A stretch of 64,000 nucleotides of DNA from Tissierella praeacuta_A (GTDB lineage: Bacteria > Bacillota > Clostridia > Tissierellales > Tissierellaceae). A program made the translations under genes and the position numbers. Location of the stretch: the NCBI RefSeq assembly GCF_040396155.1, contig NZ_JBEBOY010000009.1, positions 1 to 64,000 of the forward strand, written 5' to 3'. Shown one piece after another: positions 52,216-61,936 of the stretch (the first letter of the stretch is position 1; each line of letters opens with the position of its first letter). Below the pieces are notes generated by a model. It worked only from the letters and a program-made list of their open reading frames with translations, was not told where the DNA came from and ran no database searches.

Positions 52216-53942
52216 AAATTTTTCAAAATATTACAGTAGGACAACCAAAAAAGCTGATAAAGCCCATTGGATTTACTATTTTAGCTAATTTGGTCAATGT
52301 AGTTCCATTTATGTTTTCCATTGAAGTGATAAAAATCATATTTAATGCTTTTGATGGTTCGGGTACAGAGCTTGACACGACTAGACTTTGGAAGATTATT
52401 GGTGTGCTATTTGCTTATATGATAGTAATGTTTATTGCTGAAAAACCTGCATATCGACATAGTTATCGTGATGCTTATGAGCTTTCAGCAGATGGAAGAG
52501 CCAATTTGGCAGAACATCTTCGTAAACTTCCATTAGGATATATTACAAGTAGGGATCCAGGAGATTTGGCTAATATGATAATGGGTGATTTTACCTTAAT
52601 TGAAACTGGGGTATCACATATTGTTCCACAATTATTTGGTGCATTAGTTATGCCTTTTATGGCATTTGCTTCTCTTTTATGGATTGATTGGCGTATGTCT
52701 GTTGCCATGTTTATAGCACTGCCTATTACCATACTTTTATTGTGGACTTGTTCTAAGGCTCAAAAACGTATGGCAGATAGACAAATGAAATCTAAGCTGG
52801 ATGCAGGTAATAGATTGCAGGAATATTTACTAGGTATACGTGTTATGAAGGCATATAATCTTGTAGGTGAAAAATTTGCTCGTCTTGAGAACTCATTTAG
52901 AAGGTTAATGAAAGAATGTATTCGTTTTGAAGCATTATCAGGACCCATTATTCTTACTTCGATTACTTTTATTCGAGCAGGTCTGACTTTAATGATTTTG
53001 ACAGGGACTTATTTGTTAATAGGAGGATCTTTAGATGTATTGACATTCGTAATGTTCTTAGTCATAGGCTCTAGGGTATATGATCCTCTTACATCTGCTT
53101 TAATGAAATATGCAGAGCTTCGTTACGATGAAAGGGCAGGAGAACGTATTTTAAATTTAATGAATGAAGAAGAAATGGCTGGAGATAAAGAGCCTAATGG
53201 CAGTACTGATATTGTATTTGAAAATGTTTCCTTTGGATATGGAGATAAAACTGTTTTGCATAATGTTTCTTTAGAAATGAAGCAAGGAACATTGACAGCC
53301 CTTGTAGGACCATCTGGAAGCGGTAAAAGTACAGTATTGAAACTTTGTGCAAGATTCTATGATCCTATTTCTGGTAAGATTACATTTGGGGGAATAGATG
53401 AATCAACTCTTGACCCTGAGAAATTAATGAGAAAAATCTCCATGGTATTTCAAGATGTATATTTATTTCAAGATACCATAGGAAATAATATTCGATTTGG
53501 AAAAGAAAATGCTACAGATGAAGAAATGATTGAAGCGGCTAAAAAGGCTTGCTGTTATGACTTTATTATGAAGCTTCCTAAGGGATTTGATACTATGGTT
53601 GGAGAAGGGGGATGTACTCTTTCAGGAGGGGAAAAACAAAGGATTTCCATTGCACGTGCCATGTTAAAGGATGCTCCTGTTGTTTTACTTGATGAAGCAA
53701 CGGCTTCCCTTGATCCTGAAAATGAGGTAGAAGTACAAAAGGCTATTAATGAACTAATAGCAGGGAGAACAGTCATAGTAATTGCTCATCGTCTAAAAAC
53801 CATTAAGGATGCAGATAATATAGTTGTTATGGAAGATGGAAGAGTAGCAGAACAAGGTACACATGATGAACTTATAACTAAAAACGGTCTTTATAACAAA
53901 CTATGGACTATTCAAACCGAATCAAGTGGATGGGAGTTATAA
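52212..53942 (+). CDS. ABC half-transporter, siderophore/iron type (YbtQ-like)
   Basis: 576-aa partner of the preceding gene: six helices, then Walker A GPSGSGKST, signature LSGGEKQRISIARAM, Walker B VVLLDEATASLDPEN, H-loop IAHRLKT. ATG 52212 overlaps the first gene's TGA. Both nucleotide sites have a Glu after the Walker B Asp (DEATA in each), so neither is degenerate. It is the last gene of the unit; a bidirectional hairpin follows. Confidence 0.9.
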   Translation: MKIFQNITVGQPKKLIKPIGFTILANLVNVVPFMFSIEVIKIIFNAFDGSGTELDTTRLWKIIGVLFAYMIVMFIAEKPAYRHSYRDAYELSADGRANLAEHLRKLPLGYITSRDPGDLANMIMGDFTLIETGVSHIVPQLFGALVMPFMAFASLLWIDWRMSVAMFIALPITILLLWTCSKAQKRMADRQMKSKLDAGNRLQEYLLGIRVMKAYNLVGEKFARLENSFRRLMKECIRFEALSGPIILTSITFIRAGLTLMILTGTYLLIGGSLDVLTFVMFLVIGSRVYDPLTSALMKYAELRYDERAGERILNLMNEEEMAGDKEPNGSTDIVFENVSFGYGDKTVLHNVSLEMKQGTLTALVGPSGSGKSTVLKLCARFYDPISGKITFGGIDESTLDPEKLMRKISMVFQDVYLFQDTIGNNIRFGKENATDEEMIEAAKKACCYDFIMKLPKGFDTMVGEGGCTLSGGEKQRISIARAMLKDAPVVLLDEATASLDPENEVEVQKAINELIAGRTVIVIAHRLKTIKDADNIVVMEDGRVAEQGTHDELITKNGLYNKLWTIQTESSGWEL

Positions 53943-53943
53943 A

Positions 53944-53973
53944 AATAACAAAGGGATTTTTCCCTTTGTTATT
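53944..53973. terminator. Bidirectional terminator
   Basis: AATAACAAAGGGA (53944-53956) pairs with TCCCTTTGTTATT (53961-53973) across TTTT. It overlaps the last codons of the convergent nucleoside hydrolase gene. Confidence 0.88.
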
Positions 53974-54850
53974 TTACTTTTTTTATATTTTTCCAAGCCT
54001 CAAAAATTAATTCATTAAATAAGCCTACATCGTTTATAACAGTAGGTATATTTATTTTACTTCCATTTTTGTTGTTTTCATCTATTTTCAAAAATCCAGT
54101 TTTTAAATCCTCTGAAGTTGATACTATGTATTTAAAATTATCATTGAATAACTCAGGATTTGTTATATATACAGCAGATACTATATCCCAATCAAAGAAG
54201 CCTTCAGTATTAAATAATTCCCTAAAATGCTCAAACCAAGCATATGAATTCTCCTTAATATATAAATACGAAGGTATTTCTTTATTATCCATTAACCTTT
54301 TGTATTCTTCTTTTTTAAATTCTGCCTGAAGGCAAATATGACCTGTCATGGTTGTTACTTTTGCACCAGAATGAAGAACATTGTGACTTGCTTCATTATC
54401 AACAGAAAAGTTTAGCTCATTTAGATTCTTTCCGTTGATTATAAGTGGCTTAGTCAACCCTCCCATTAATACAATTTCCTTAACCTTTTTATAGAAATCA
54501 TTGTCAATGAGATATGCACCATATAGATTTGATAAGGAGCCAGTAGCTAATATAGTAATTTCATTAGGGTATTTATTAACCACATCTAAGAGAAACTTAG
54601 ATGCCTCACTTCTTCTATTGGAATTTTTAGGAGATCCCTTTTTCAAAGGAATATTTTTTATATTTAAATCTCTAAAAAGTTTAGATGTAGCCATAAATAC
54701 ATCTTCTATATTGCTATTACCAAAGGTAGTAGTTACTCCAATTAAATCTATTACTTTACTGCCTAATAAATACATTAAAGTTAATCCATCGTCTACATCT
54801 TTATTAGGTAATCCCATGGTATTATCGCAATCAAATATTACTTTAAGCAA
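53969..54850 (-). CDS. Nucleoside hydrolase (IUNH family)
   Basis: 293-aa cytoplasmic Ca2+-dependent N-ribohydrolase that splits nucleosides into base and ribose. The N-terminal metal motif is DCDNTMGLPNKDVDDGLTLM (~7-26), a DxD-x-x-x-G-x-x-x-DxDD variant with Asn in place of the usual Thr, and an extended loop. Further family blocks: LTLATGSLSNLYGAY-like ITILATGSLSNLYGAY (~96-111), MGGL, FSVDNEASHNVLHSGAKVTTM and the distal SAVYITNPELF. It is minus-strand and convergent with the ABC pair. Base specificity cannot be read from the sequence. Confidence 0.88.
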   Translation of the reverse strand: MLKVIFDCDNTMGLPNKDVDDGLTLMYLLGSKVIDLIGVTTTFGNSNIEDVFMATSKLFRDLNIKNIPLKKGSPKNSNRRSEASKFLLDVVNKYPNEITILATGSLSNLYGAYLIDNDFYKKVKEIVLMGGLTKPLIINGKNLNELNFSVDNEASHNVLHSGAKVTTMTGHICLQAEFKKEEYKRLMDNKEIPSYLYIKENSYAWFEHFRELFNTEGFFDWDIVSAVYITNPELFNDNFKYIVSTSEDLKTGFLKIDENNKNGSKINIPTVINDVGLFNELIFEAWKNIKKVK

Positions 54851-54991
54851 GCTATCATCTCCTATCGGTATTATTTAAATTATATACTAACATAATTAGT
54901 GGTTTTATGCTAATATATAATTTAAAGAAAAGAATAAATATTGCCAATATAGTTATCCCCCTAGTAATTTTACAAAAGAGGAGAGATTTAA

Positions 54992-55336
54992 TTGATAATT
55001 GAACATTTTTTGGAGTCGATAATTCCATATATTACAGGTTCATTAGAGTCTATTGGGGTTTTTATCATCACAATAGCTGCTTTAAGAGGAATATTTCAAT
55101 TTATTAAAAATGGATTTGACTTTAGAGATGATGATGTGGCAATTGATTTTGCTAAGGCAATGGCACTTAGTTTAGAGTTTAAATTAGCGGCAGAAATTAT
55201 AAAAACAGTAGTAATAAGAACAATAGATGAATTTATAATACTTGCAGCAGTAGCAATACTTAGAGTGGTACTAACATTTGTACTACATTGGGAATTAAAA
55301 AGTGGAGCAAAGACTATAGAACATTCAGCGAGATAA
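54992..55336 (+). CDS. DUF1622 membrane protein
   Basis: 114-aa protein with three hydrophobic segments (TGSLESIGVFIITIAALRGI; ALSLEFKLAAEIIKTVV; EFIILAAVAILRVVLTFVL) and the DUF1622 pattern including the acidic FDFRDDDVAIDFAKA loop. Small integral membrane protein of unknown function, widespread in bacteria. TTG start 7 nt after GAGGAGA. It stands alone before iorA. Confidence 0.88.
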   Translation: MIIEHFLESIIPYITGSLESIGVFIITIAALRGIFQFIKNGFDFRDDDVAIDFAKAMALSLEFKLAAEIIKTVVIRTIDEFIILAAVAILRVVLTFVLHWELKSGAKTIEHSAR

Positions 55337-55500
55337 TTATTAATAGCTAGGGGGATTTTATAGTTAGACTATATAAGTATATCTAATTATAAAAAGAATA
55401 TAGATATAATAGATTGATATATTTTTAAATTGGATTAAATAATTGAATTGTTAAAATACTTACATGAAATTAAAAAATTTAATACAATTAAAAATATATT

Positions 55501-55509
55501 TGATATAAT
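55501..55509 (+). promoter_or_regulatory. Extended -10 promoter of iorAB
   Basis: TGATATAAT (extended -10) ~33 bp before the iorA start; no clear -35. Confidence 0.5.
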
Positions 55510-55541
55510 GTATTTGTACTATATTTGATAGGAGGGATTCC

Positions 55542-57317
55542 ATGAAAAAGCTTTTAACAGGTAATGAAGCTATTGCAAGAGGAGCTTATGAAGCAGGATG
55601 TCTAGTAGCATCAGCATATCCAGGTACACCAAGTACTGAAATTCTAGAAAATATTTCTACTTATGAAGAAATATATTCAGAATGGTCCACCAATGAAAAG
55701 GTTGCCTTAGAAGTTGGATCAGGGGCATCTATAGCAGGAGCTAGGGCTTTAGTTGCAATGAAACATGTAGGGTTAAACGTAGCTGCAGACCCATTATTTA
55801 CTATTGCATATGAAGGAGTCAATGGAGGACTTATAGTAATCACAGCCGATGAACCAGGTATGCATAGTTCTCAAAATGAGCAGGACAATAGACTTTTTGC
55901 ACCTCATGCAAAAGTAGCTATGGTAGAACCATCAGATAGTCAGGAATGTAAGGACTTTGTAAAACATGCTTTTGAAATATCCGAAACCTATGATACTCCA
56001 GTATTATTTAAAGTGACTACTAGAGTCTGTCATAGTAAAGGTGTAGTTGAATTAGGAGAGAGAGTAGAAGTAGGAATCAAAGAGTATGAAAAGAACCCTA
56101 GGAAATACATAATGGTACCAGCAAATTCTAAAGCTAAACATATAGAAATAGAAGAAACCAGAATTCCTAGACTTAGGGAATACTCAAATAATAGCCCGTT
56201 AAATAGAATTGAATGGAATGATAGAAAAATAGGAATTATAACATCAGGTGCATCTTATCTTCATGCAAAGGAAGTATTTGGAGATACAGTTTCTTATCTA
56301 AAGGTAGGATTTAGTTGGCCACTGCCAGATAAATTATTTAGAGAATTTGCAGAAGGCGTGGACAAACTATATGTAATAGAAGAAAATGAACCTTATATGG
56401 AACAATTTATTAAAGCAATGGAAATAGAATGTATTGGTAAAGAAATATTCTCCGTATGCGGAGAAATAAATCCACAGATTATAAGAGAAGCAATTTTAGG
56501 CGAAAAAATAGAAGACGGACATAAATTAGATTTAGAAGTGCCTTCAAGACCACCAGCATTATGTGCAGGATGTCCACATAGAGGAATATTCTATGCATTA
56601 TCTAAATATAAAAATAAGGTAGTAGTTACCTCTGACATAGGATGTTATACATTAGGTTCTGCACCTCCATTAGGTGTAGGAGATACAGTAGTATGTATGG
56701 GTGCTGGAATTACTGCAGGTATTGGTTTTGATAAAGTTAACCAAATGGCAGACAGAGGAAAGAAAGTATTTGGATTTGTAGGAGATTCAACATTCTTCCA
56801 TTCTGGTATGACTGGATTAGTTAATGCAGTATATAACAAGAGCAATATGGTAGTTGTAATCCTTGATAATAGAATTACAGCCATGACAGGACATCAGGAA
56901 AACCCAGGTACAGGAAAGAATATATCTGGTGTAGAAGCACCAATGATTGATATAGAAGGATTAGTCAAGGCTATAGGAGTAAAAGAAGACAATATAAGAG
57001 TTATAGATCCATATAATATGGATGCAAATACAAATGCCATAAAGGATGCATTAGAAGCTGTTGAACCATTTGTAATTATTACAAAACAACCTTGTGCTCT
57101 TATTAAAGATGTACAAAAGAGAAGAGCGAATTTATATAGTCAAGTAAATCAAGAAAAATGTAGAAAATGCAAGACTTGCTTAAGAATAGGCTGTCCAGCC
57201 ATATCTATGAAGGATAATGTAGTTAGTATGGATACTGCAATGTGTAATGGCTGTACTGTATGCTTACAAGTATGTCCATTTAATGCTATAGAATCTTTTG
57301 GGGAAGAGGTGATTTAA
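55542..57317 (+). CDS. iorA: Indolepyruvate ferredoxin oxidoreductase, alpha subunit
   Basis: 591-aa TPP- and Fe-S-dependent enzyme that oxidatively decarboxylates aryl pyruvates (from Trp, Tyr, Phe) to aryl-CoA with reduction of ferredoxin. Domains: pyrimidine-binding domain (GNEAIARGAYEAG, SAYPGTPSTEILE), transketolase C-like middle domain, and TPP-binding domain with CAGCPHRG (~347-354) and GDSTFFHSGMTGLVNAVYN (~416-434). At the C-terminus two [4Fe-4S] clusters: CRKCKTCLRIGCP and CNGCTVCLQVCP. GGAGGG ribosome site. iorB follows directly. Typical of amino-acid-fermenting anaerobes. Confidence 0.95.
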   Translation: MKKLLTGNEAIARGAYEAGCLVASAYPGTPSTEILENISTYEEIYSEWSTNEKVALEVGSGASIAGARALVAMKHVGLNVAADPLFTIAYEGVNGGLIVITADEPGMHSSQNEQDNRLFAPHAKVAMVEPSDSQECKDFVKHAFEISETYDTPVLFKVTTRVCHSKGVVELGERVEVGIKEYEKNPRKYIMVPANSKAKHIEIEETRIPRLREYSNNSPLNRIEWNDRKIGIITSGASYLHAKEVFGDTVSYLKVGFSWPLPDKLFREFAEGVDKLYVIEENEPYMEQFIKAMEIECIGKEIFSVCGEINPQIIREAILGEKIEDGHKLDLEVPSRPPALCAGCPHRGIFYALSKYKNKVVVTSDIGCYTLGSAPPLGVGDTVVCMGAGITAGIGFDKVNQMADRGKKVFGFVGDSTFFHSGMTGLVNAVYNKSNMVVVILDNRITAMTGHQENPGTGKNISGVEAPMIDIEGLVKAIGVKEDNIRVIDPYNMDANTNAIKDALEAVEPFVIITKQPCALIKDVQKRRANLYSQVNQEKCRKCKTCLRIGCPAISMKDNVVSMDTAMCNGCTVCLQVCPFNAIESFGEEVI

Positions 57318-57887
57318 TTGACAAAGTCTTTACTTTTAGTAGGTGTAGGAGGACAGGGTACGATTTTAGTATCTAAAATATTGTCAGAAGGACTCTTGGA
57401 AGAGGGTTACGATGTAAAAATGTCAGAAATCCATGGTATGTCTCAAAGGGGAGGAAGCGTTACTACTCAGATTAGATTTGGTGATAAGGTATATTCACCA
57501 ACTATAAACCTAGGAGAGGCAGATGTTTTAGTATCCTTTGAGAAATTAGAAGCTGCAAGATATATACCTCAATTGAAGAAGGACGGAAGATTAATAGTAA
57601 ACGAAGAAGAGATGTGGCCCTTGCCAGTATTGGCGGGATTTGAAAAATATCCTGAAGGAATAATGGAAGAACTAAAATCTAAAGTAGATAATATAATATC
57701 TATAAATGCAAGGGAAATAGCAGAGGAACTTGGAGAACCAAGATCTCAGAATATAGTAATGTTAGGACTTATAGTTAAAGCATTAGGCTTAGAAAATATA
57801 GATTGGAAGAGTAAAATTAAAAAATTCCTTCCAGAAAGAGTACATGAAGTAAATATTAAAGCATTTGAAAGAGGAATAAGTTTATAA
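57318..57887 (+). CDS. iorB: Indolepyruvate ferredoxin oxidoreductase, beta subunit
   Basis: 189-aa gamma-type subunit of the 2-oxoacid:ferredoxin oxidoreductase family: VGVGGQGTILVSKILSEG (~7-24, CoA/nucleotide loop), SEIHGMSQRGGSVTTQIRFGDKVYSPTI and a VSFEKLEAARYIPQL block. TTG start right after the iorA stop, behind GAGGTGAT. It completes the IorAB enzyme. A strong terminator follows. Confidence 0.94.
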   Translation: MTKSLLLVGVGGQGTILVSKILSEGLLEEGYDVKMSEIHGMSQRGGSVTTQIRFGDKVYSPTINLGEADVLVSFEKLEAARYIPQLKKDGRLIVNEEEMWPLPVLAGFEKYPEGIMEELKSKVDNIISINAREIAEELGEPRSQNIVMLGLIVKALGLENIDWKSKIKKFLPERVHEVNIKAFERGISL

Positions 57888-57889
57888 AG

Positions 57890-57921
57890 ATAGTGGACAC
57901 TTTAAGGTGTCCACTATTTTT
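57890..57921 (+). terminator. Intrinsic terminator of iorAB
   Basis: ATAGTGGACAC (57890-57900) pairs with GTGTCCACTAT (57907-57917), followed by TTTTT. Confidence 0.93.
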
Positions 57922-58125
57922 ATCTGAAAGCAAGGAAATTAGTAGTCTAGATATAAATTTAACATTCTGAGAATAAAAAATATTAATTTTTTGTAACAAA
58001 TATGAAAAAATGAGATAATAAGAGAAATACTTAAATAATAGGCGGAAAATAAAGAAAAAATTATTATTGATACCTGATACATATATTATTCTAATTCCTA
58101 TTAACCATTAGGAAGATTATTTAAG

Positions 58126-58153
58126 TTTACATAAGTTATAAGAGGAGTATAAT
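58126..58153 (+). promoter_or_regulatory. Candidate promoter of the V-ATPase operon
   Basis: TTTACA (58126-58131), 16 nt, TATAAT (58148-58153). It would give a very short leader before CGAGGAG at 58162. Confidence 0.5.
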
Positions 58154-58176
58154 AGTTTAGTCGAGGAGTGATAGTT

Positions 58177-58494
58177 ATGGATGAAGTTATCAATAAGATA
58201 ATAAATATTGATAAGGAAACAGTGAGTATGAAGCTTAAAACTGAGGAAATTGTAGCAGATAAAGAGAGGACGTTAAAAGAAACTCTTCAGAAAATAGAAA
58301 AAGAATATATGGAAGAAGGTAGATTAGAAGGGGAAAGGATTTATAAAGAAATAATAAAAGATGGTGAAATGGAAATAGGAAGATTACAATCTCAAGATAT
58401 TGAGATACTAGAGAATATAGACAATGTCTATAAAGTAAATAAAGAGAAGTTAATAGATGGACTATGGAATAAATTGTTCAGAGGCAGAGAATAG
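58177..58494 (+). CDS. V-type ATPase stalk subunit, G/H type
   Basis: 105-aa, almost entirely helical and Lys/Glu-rich (ERTLKETLQKIEKEYMEEGRLEGERI), the expected coiled-coil of the peripheral stalk that pairs with subunit E. The family is poorly conserved, so the call rests on length, helix character and first position in the operon. ATG 58177 (CGAGGAGTG upstream) is preferred to GTG 58168. Confidence 0.72.
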   Translation: MDEVINKIINIDKETVSMKLKTEEIVADKERTLKETLQKIEKEYMEEGRLEGERIYKEIIKDGEMEIGRLQSQDIEILENIDNVYKVNKEKLIDGLWNKLFRGRE

Positions 58495-58504
58495 AGGGAA
58501 AACC

Positions 58505-59560
58505 ATGAATAGTGAAAGAATATTTGCAGCTATAAACACTAAGATAAGGGTCTTGCGGACAAATTTATTAGATAAAAAAGATTATATAAATCTAATGGAA
58601 AAGGAAAATGTAGAAGAACAAATACATTATCTTAGGGAAAACACCATCTACAAAGAAGAATTAAGTAAGATAGAAGATTTAGATAATATTCAGCAAATAG
58701 AAATAGAGCTAAAACGTCATTTAATATCTGAATTTGAAAAGATAATGAAATATTTTACTGATGAATATAGAAAATTATTTAGAACCTTGATGTTAAGACA
58801 CGAAATAGAAGAATTAAAACTATATTTAAGAGCATTTGAGAGAAAAGAAGATCTTGTAAAAATAGAAAATTTAAGTTTATTAAAAGAAAAATATTATAGT
58901 TTTGATCTTAAAAAGGTAAGGAATTCATCTAACTTAGAAGAATTCATTGAAAATTTAAAGGACACTATGTATTATAAAGCCTTAAACCCTTATAAAAATG
59001 AAGAACATTCAAAGGTTATATTTTATATGGAAATGAACTTAGATAGACTATATTTTAATGAATTAAAATCCCAATCTAAAAACCTGAAAAAAGAAGATAA
59101 AATAATATTTGAAAAAATTCTTGGAGTAAATGAAGATCTGTTGAATATTGAATGGATTTATAGAGGCATTAAGTTTTATAATTTACTTCCAGAGGAACTA
59201 ATAAACTTTACATTACCCTATGGATCCGAATTTAACTATAAAAAATTAAAAGAAATGTGTTATTCAAATGAGGAACAATTAAAAGAGATAGTTTTAAAAA
59301 CACAGTATGATTTCTTGTTTGATACTGAAAAGGATATAGATTTATATATGGAAAGAAGGATTCAAAGATATCTATATTATAGGTTTTTGGATGTTTTTAA
59401 AAGGGCAAAAATGGATATAAACTTGTCCATGGCATATATCCATCTTTTAGAATATGAAATAAGGGATATTATTTCTATATTGGAAGCTAAAAAATATGGA
59501 CTAACTTTACAAGAGACAAAAGATTATTTAGTAAGGAAAGTCGAAGGAAGTGATGAGTAA
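58505..59560 (+). CDS. V-type ATP synthase subunit C
   Basis: 351-aa helical protein of the V-ATPase C/d family, the funnel that joins the central rotor to the membrane ring. Family features: repeated helical bundles starting with AAINTKIRVLRTNLLDKKDYINLM, and the closing YIHLLEYEIRDIISILEAKKYGL with the invariant E-x-x-x-I. ATG 58505 follows AGAGGGAAACC. Its TAA overlaps the subunit I ATG by one base. Confidence 0.86.
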   Translation: MNSERIFAAINTKIRVLRTNLLDKKDYINLMEKENVEEQIHYLRENTIYKEELSKIEDLDNIQQIEIELKRHLISEFEKIMKYFTDEYRKLFRTLMLRHEIEELKLYLRAFERKEDLVKIENLSLLKEKYYSFDLKKVRNSSNLEEFIENLKDTMYYKALNPYKNEEHSKVIFYMEMNLDRLYFNELKSQSKNLKKEDKIIFEKILGVNEDLLNIEWIYRGIKFYNLLPEELINFTLPYGSEFNYKKLKEMCYSNEEQLKEIVLKTQYDFLFDTEKDIDLYMERRIQRYLYYRFLDVFKRAKMDINLSMAYIHLLEYEIRDIISILEAKKYGLTLQETKDYLVRKVEGSDE

Positions 59561-61497
59561 TGTCTGTTGAAAAGATGACTATGATGAATGTCATTGGAAA
59601 TATATCAGATGTAGATAATGTACTAAAAGATATAATTTTATCTGGCAAAGTAGATTTAGTATCTGCATTATCACAAATAGAAGAAAATAGTTTTGTTTTT
59701 AATGTAAAGGATGAAAACTTAGAAAAAGTAATAGATTTAAACTACATTACATCTTTTTCAAAGGATAAAAGCTATGAAGAACTTCTTAAAAAGGGAGAAG
59801 AGTTAGAAAAAATATTAAATATAGAATCTGATTATATGAAATCTGACCTTAAAGAGGATACAGATATAGATACGATTTCTCAAGTATTAAATAATATATA
59901 TGAAGAAGTAAAAGAACCTAGCCAAGTCTTAAACTTAACTAAGGAAAAGTTAGAGAAGACTCAAGAGTTTTATAAGAATTTTTCTGAAATCAGAGACATT
60001 AATATCCAAATAGATAGTTTAAGAGATCTTTCATATTTTGATTTTAGGTTTGGAATTTTATCTAAGGAGGATAGGATAAAACTTAAGAAAAATTATGATA
60101 ATATTTTGGCTGTTATTCTTCATACTGGAACAGGTAAGGAAGGCGAGGTATATTTAGTACTCTATCCTTCTAATATAAAGGAAGAAATGAATAGAATTTT
60201 AAGATCCCTAAACTTCCAGGAAATTCAATTACAGGAAGAGTATAAAGGAACACCTAAGGAACTAATTGAGTATTTAAAGGGTAAAAAAGAAAAACTACAA
60301 AAAGAAATAGATTCTCTAGAAAACACATTATCAGATTTAAGAGAAACTCATAAAGATACTATATTATCTTTAGTAAATCAATTGAGGACAAAGGGAAAAA
60401 TAGAGGATATTAAAGAAAAATTAGCAAGATCAAATAAATTCTTCTATCTTTCAGGTTGGGTATCTAAGAAGGACAAGGAGAAAATAGGGGAAACTTTAAA
60501 ATCATATAAGGATATATTGACAATATTTAAAGATGAAACTGATCTTACTCCCCCTACAAAACTGAGGAATATTTGGCTTTTTAAACCCTTTGAGTCTTTA
60601 GTTAAAATGTATGGAATGCCATCATATAACGAATTGGATCCTACTCCATTTTTATCTCTTTCATATATGTTTTTATTTGGGGCAATGTTTGGAGACTTAG
60701 GACAAGGACTTATATTGCTATTAGCTGGAATATTATTGGGACGTAAAAATAAAATGTTCGGCGGTTTATTGGGAAGACTTGGGTTTAGTTCCATGGTATT
60801 TGGAACCTTATATGGTGCAGTATTTGGATTAGAAACAGTCATACCTGCACTGCTTATAAAGCCCTTTGAAAATATAAATAAGGTTTTAGTATCAGCCATA
60901 TTCATAGGTATAGCTCTTATACTTATATCCTATATTTATGGAATGATCAATAGCGTCAAAAGAAAAGATATGGAAGATGGATTATTTGGGAAAGAAGGAT
61001 TGGCAGGATTTTTATTCTATTTATGTTTACTTATTTTAATAGGTGGAAATCTTTTGAAAAAACCTATACTTTCCATGGAAGTAGGAGTAGTAATTATCCT
61101 ATTATGTATAGCAGTTATGATATTCAAGCAACCATTGACTCATTTAATAAAGGGAAAACGTCCTTTACATGGTGAAGATGTTACAGGATACTATATAGAA
61201 TCTGTATTCTCCATTATAGAAACTTTACTCAGTATGTTAAGTGGTACAGTGTCTTTTATTAGGGTAGGAGCATTTGCTTTGACCCATGTTGGTTTATTTA
61301 TAGCTTTTGAAACCATAGGACATATGATAGGAACTACAGTAGGGAATATTATAGTACTCATTATAGGTAATATTGTTATTATAGGTATGGAAGGACTTAT
61401 AGTATTTATTCAAGGGCTAAGACTTCAATACTATGAATTATTCAGTAGATATTATAAAGGTGAAGGTAAAGAATTCAAACCTGTAAATATTAAATAA
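59560..61497 (+). CDS. V-type ATP synthase subunit I
   Basis: 645-aa subunit (a-type). N-terminal ~340 residues are a cytoplasmic coiled-coil stator arm. The C-terminal half has about seven to eight helices beginning PTPFLSLSYMFLFGAMFGDLGQG (family hallmark) and ending with FIRVGAFALTHVGLFIAFETIG, containing the conserved Arg of the ion half-channel. It couples ion flow to ring rotation. Length and motifs are standard. Confidence 0.94.
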   Translation: MSVEKMTMMNVIGNISDVDNVLKDIILSGKVDLVSALSQIEENSFVFNVKDENLEKVIDLNYITSFSKDKSYEELLKKGEELEKILNIESDYMKSDLKEDTDIDTISQVLNNIYEEVKEPSQVLNLTKEKLEKTQEFYKNFSEIRDINIQIDSLRDLSYFDFRFGILSKEDRIKLKKNYDNILAVILHTGTGKEGEVYLVLYPSNIKEEMNRILRSLNFQEIQLQEEYKGTPKELIEYLKGKKEKLQKEIDSLENTLSDLRETHKDTILSLVNQLRTKGKIEDIKEKLARSNKFFYLSGWVSKKDKEKIGETLKSYKDILTIFKDETDLTPPTKLRNIWLFKPFESLVKMYGMPSYNELDPTPFLSLSYMFLFGAMFGDLGQGLILLLAGILLGRKNKMFGGLLGRLGFSSMVFGTLYGAVFGLETVIPALLIKPFENINKVLVSAIFIGIALILISYIYGMINSVKRKDMEDGLFGKEGLAGFLFYLCLLILIGGNLLKKPILSMEVGVVIILLCIAVMIFKQPLTHLIKGKRPLHGEDVTGYYIESVFSIIETLLSMLSGTVSFIRVGAFALTHVGLFIAFETIGHMIGTTVGNIIVLIIGNIVIIGMEGLIVFIQGLRLQYYELFSRYYKGEGKEFKPVNIK

Positions 61498-61512
61498 TTA
61501 GGAGGAATTAAA

Positions 61513-61935
61513 ATGGAATTTATATTAATATCAACAACTTTAATGGTTTTAATGACTATAGGAACTGGAATTTTTATGATTTACAAAAATGTAGAAGGTA
61601 ATAGAAGGAAATTAAAGAAGGTTTTAAGAACAAATTTATACGTATTTTTACCAATACTTGTTGCAACAATAATAACTTTAGTACCAGGAATAATTAACGC
61701 TGAAACAGCTGGCGCATCATCAGTATCAGGATTTGGATTTATTGCAGCAGCATTATCAACAGGTCTAGCAACAGTAGGTGCTGGATATGCAGTTGCCGTA
61801 GTAGGTTCTTCAGCTCTAGGAGCTGTTTCAGAGGATCCTAGTATATTAGGTAAGACTTTAATTTTCGTAGGTCTTGCAGAAGGTATCGCCATCTATGGTC
61901 TTATAGTATCTATATTAATTCTTGGAAGGTTATAA
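61513..61935 (+). CDS. V-type ATP synthase subunit K (ring proteolipid)
   Basis: 140-aa membrane protein forming the rotor ring. The C-terminal hairpin carries the ion-binding Glu in FVGLAEGIAIYGLI (~121-134), with FGFIAAALSTGLATVGAGYAVA in the preceding helix. The N-terminal ~65 residues are two extra hydrophobic helices joined by a basic loop (KNVEGNRRKLKKVLRTN) and lack a second carboxylate, so each protomer has four helices but one ion site. The Gly after the Glu, and absence of an obvious Gln partner, hint at H+ rather than Na+, a weak inference. Confidence 0.9.
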   Translation: MEFILISTTLMVLMTIGTGIFMIYKNVEGNRRKLKKVLRTNLYVFLPILVATIITLVPGIINAETAGASSVSGFGFIAAALSTGLATVGAGYAVAVVGSSALGAVSEDPSILGKTLIFVGLAEGIAIYGLIVSILILGRL

Positions 61936-61936
61936 T

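Noticed and set aside
50398..53942. Multidrug exporter
   Set aside because: The fold allows it, but the AraC/DtxR neighbours and iron-box palindromes favour siderophore import; kept as an alternative only.
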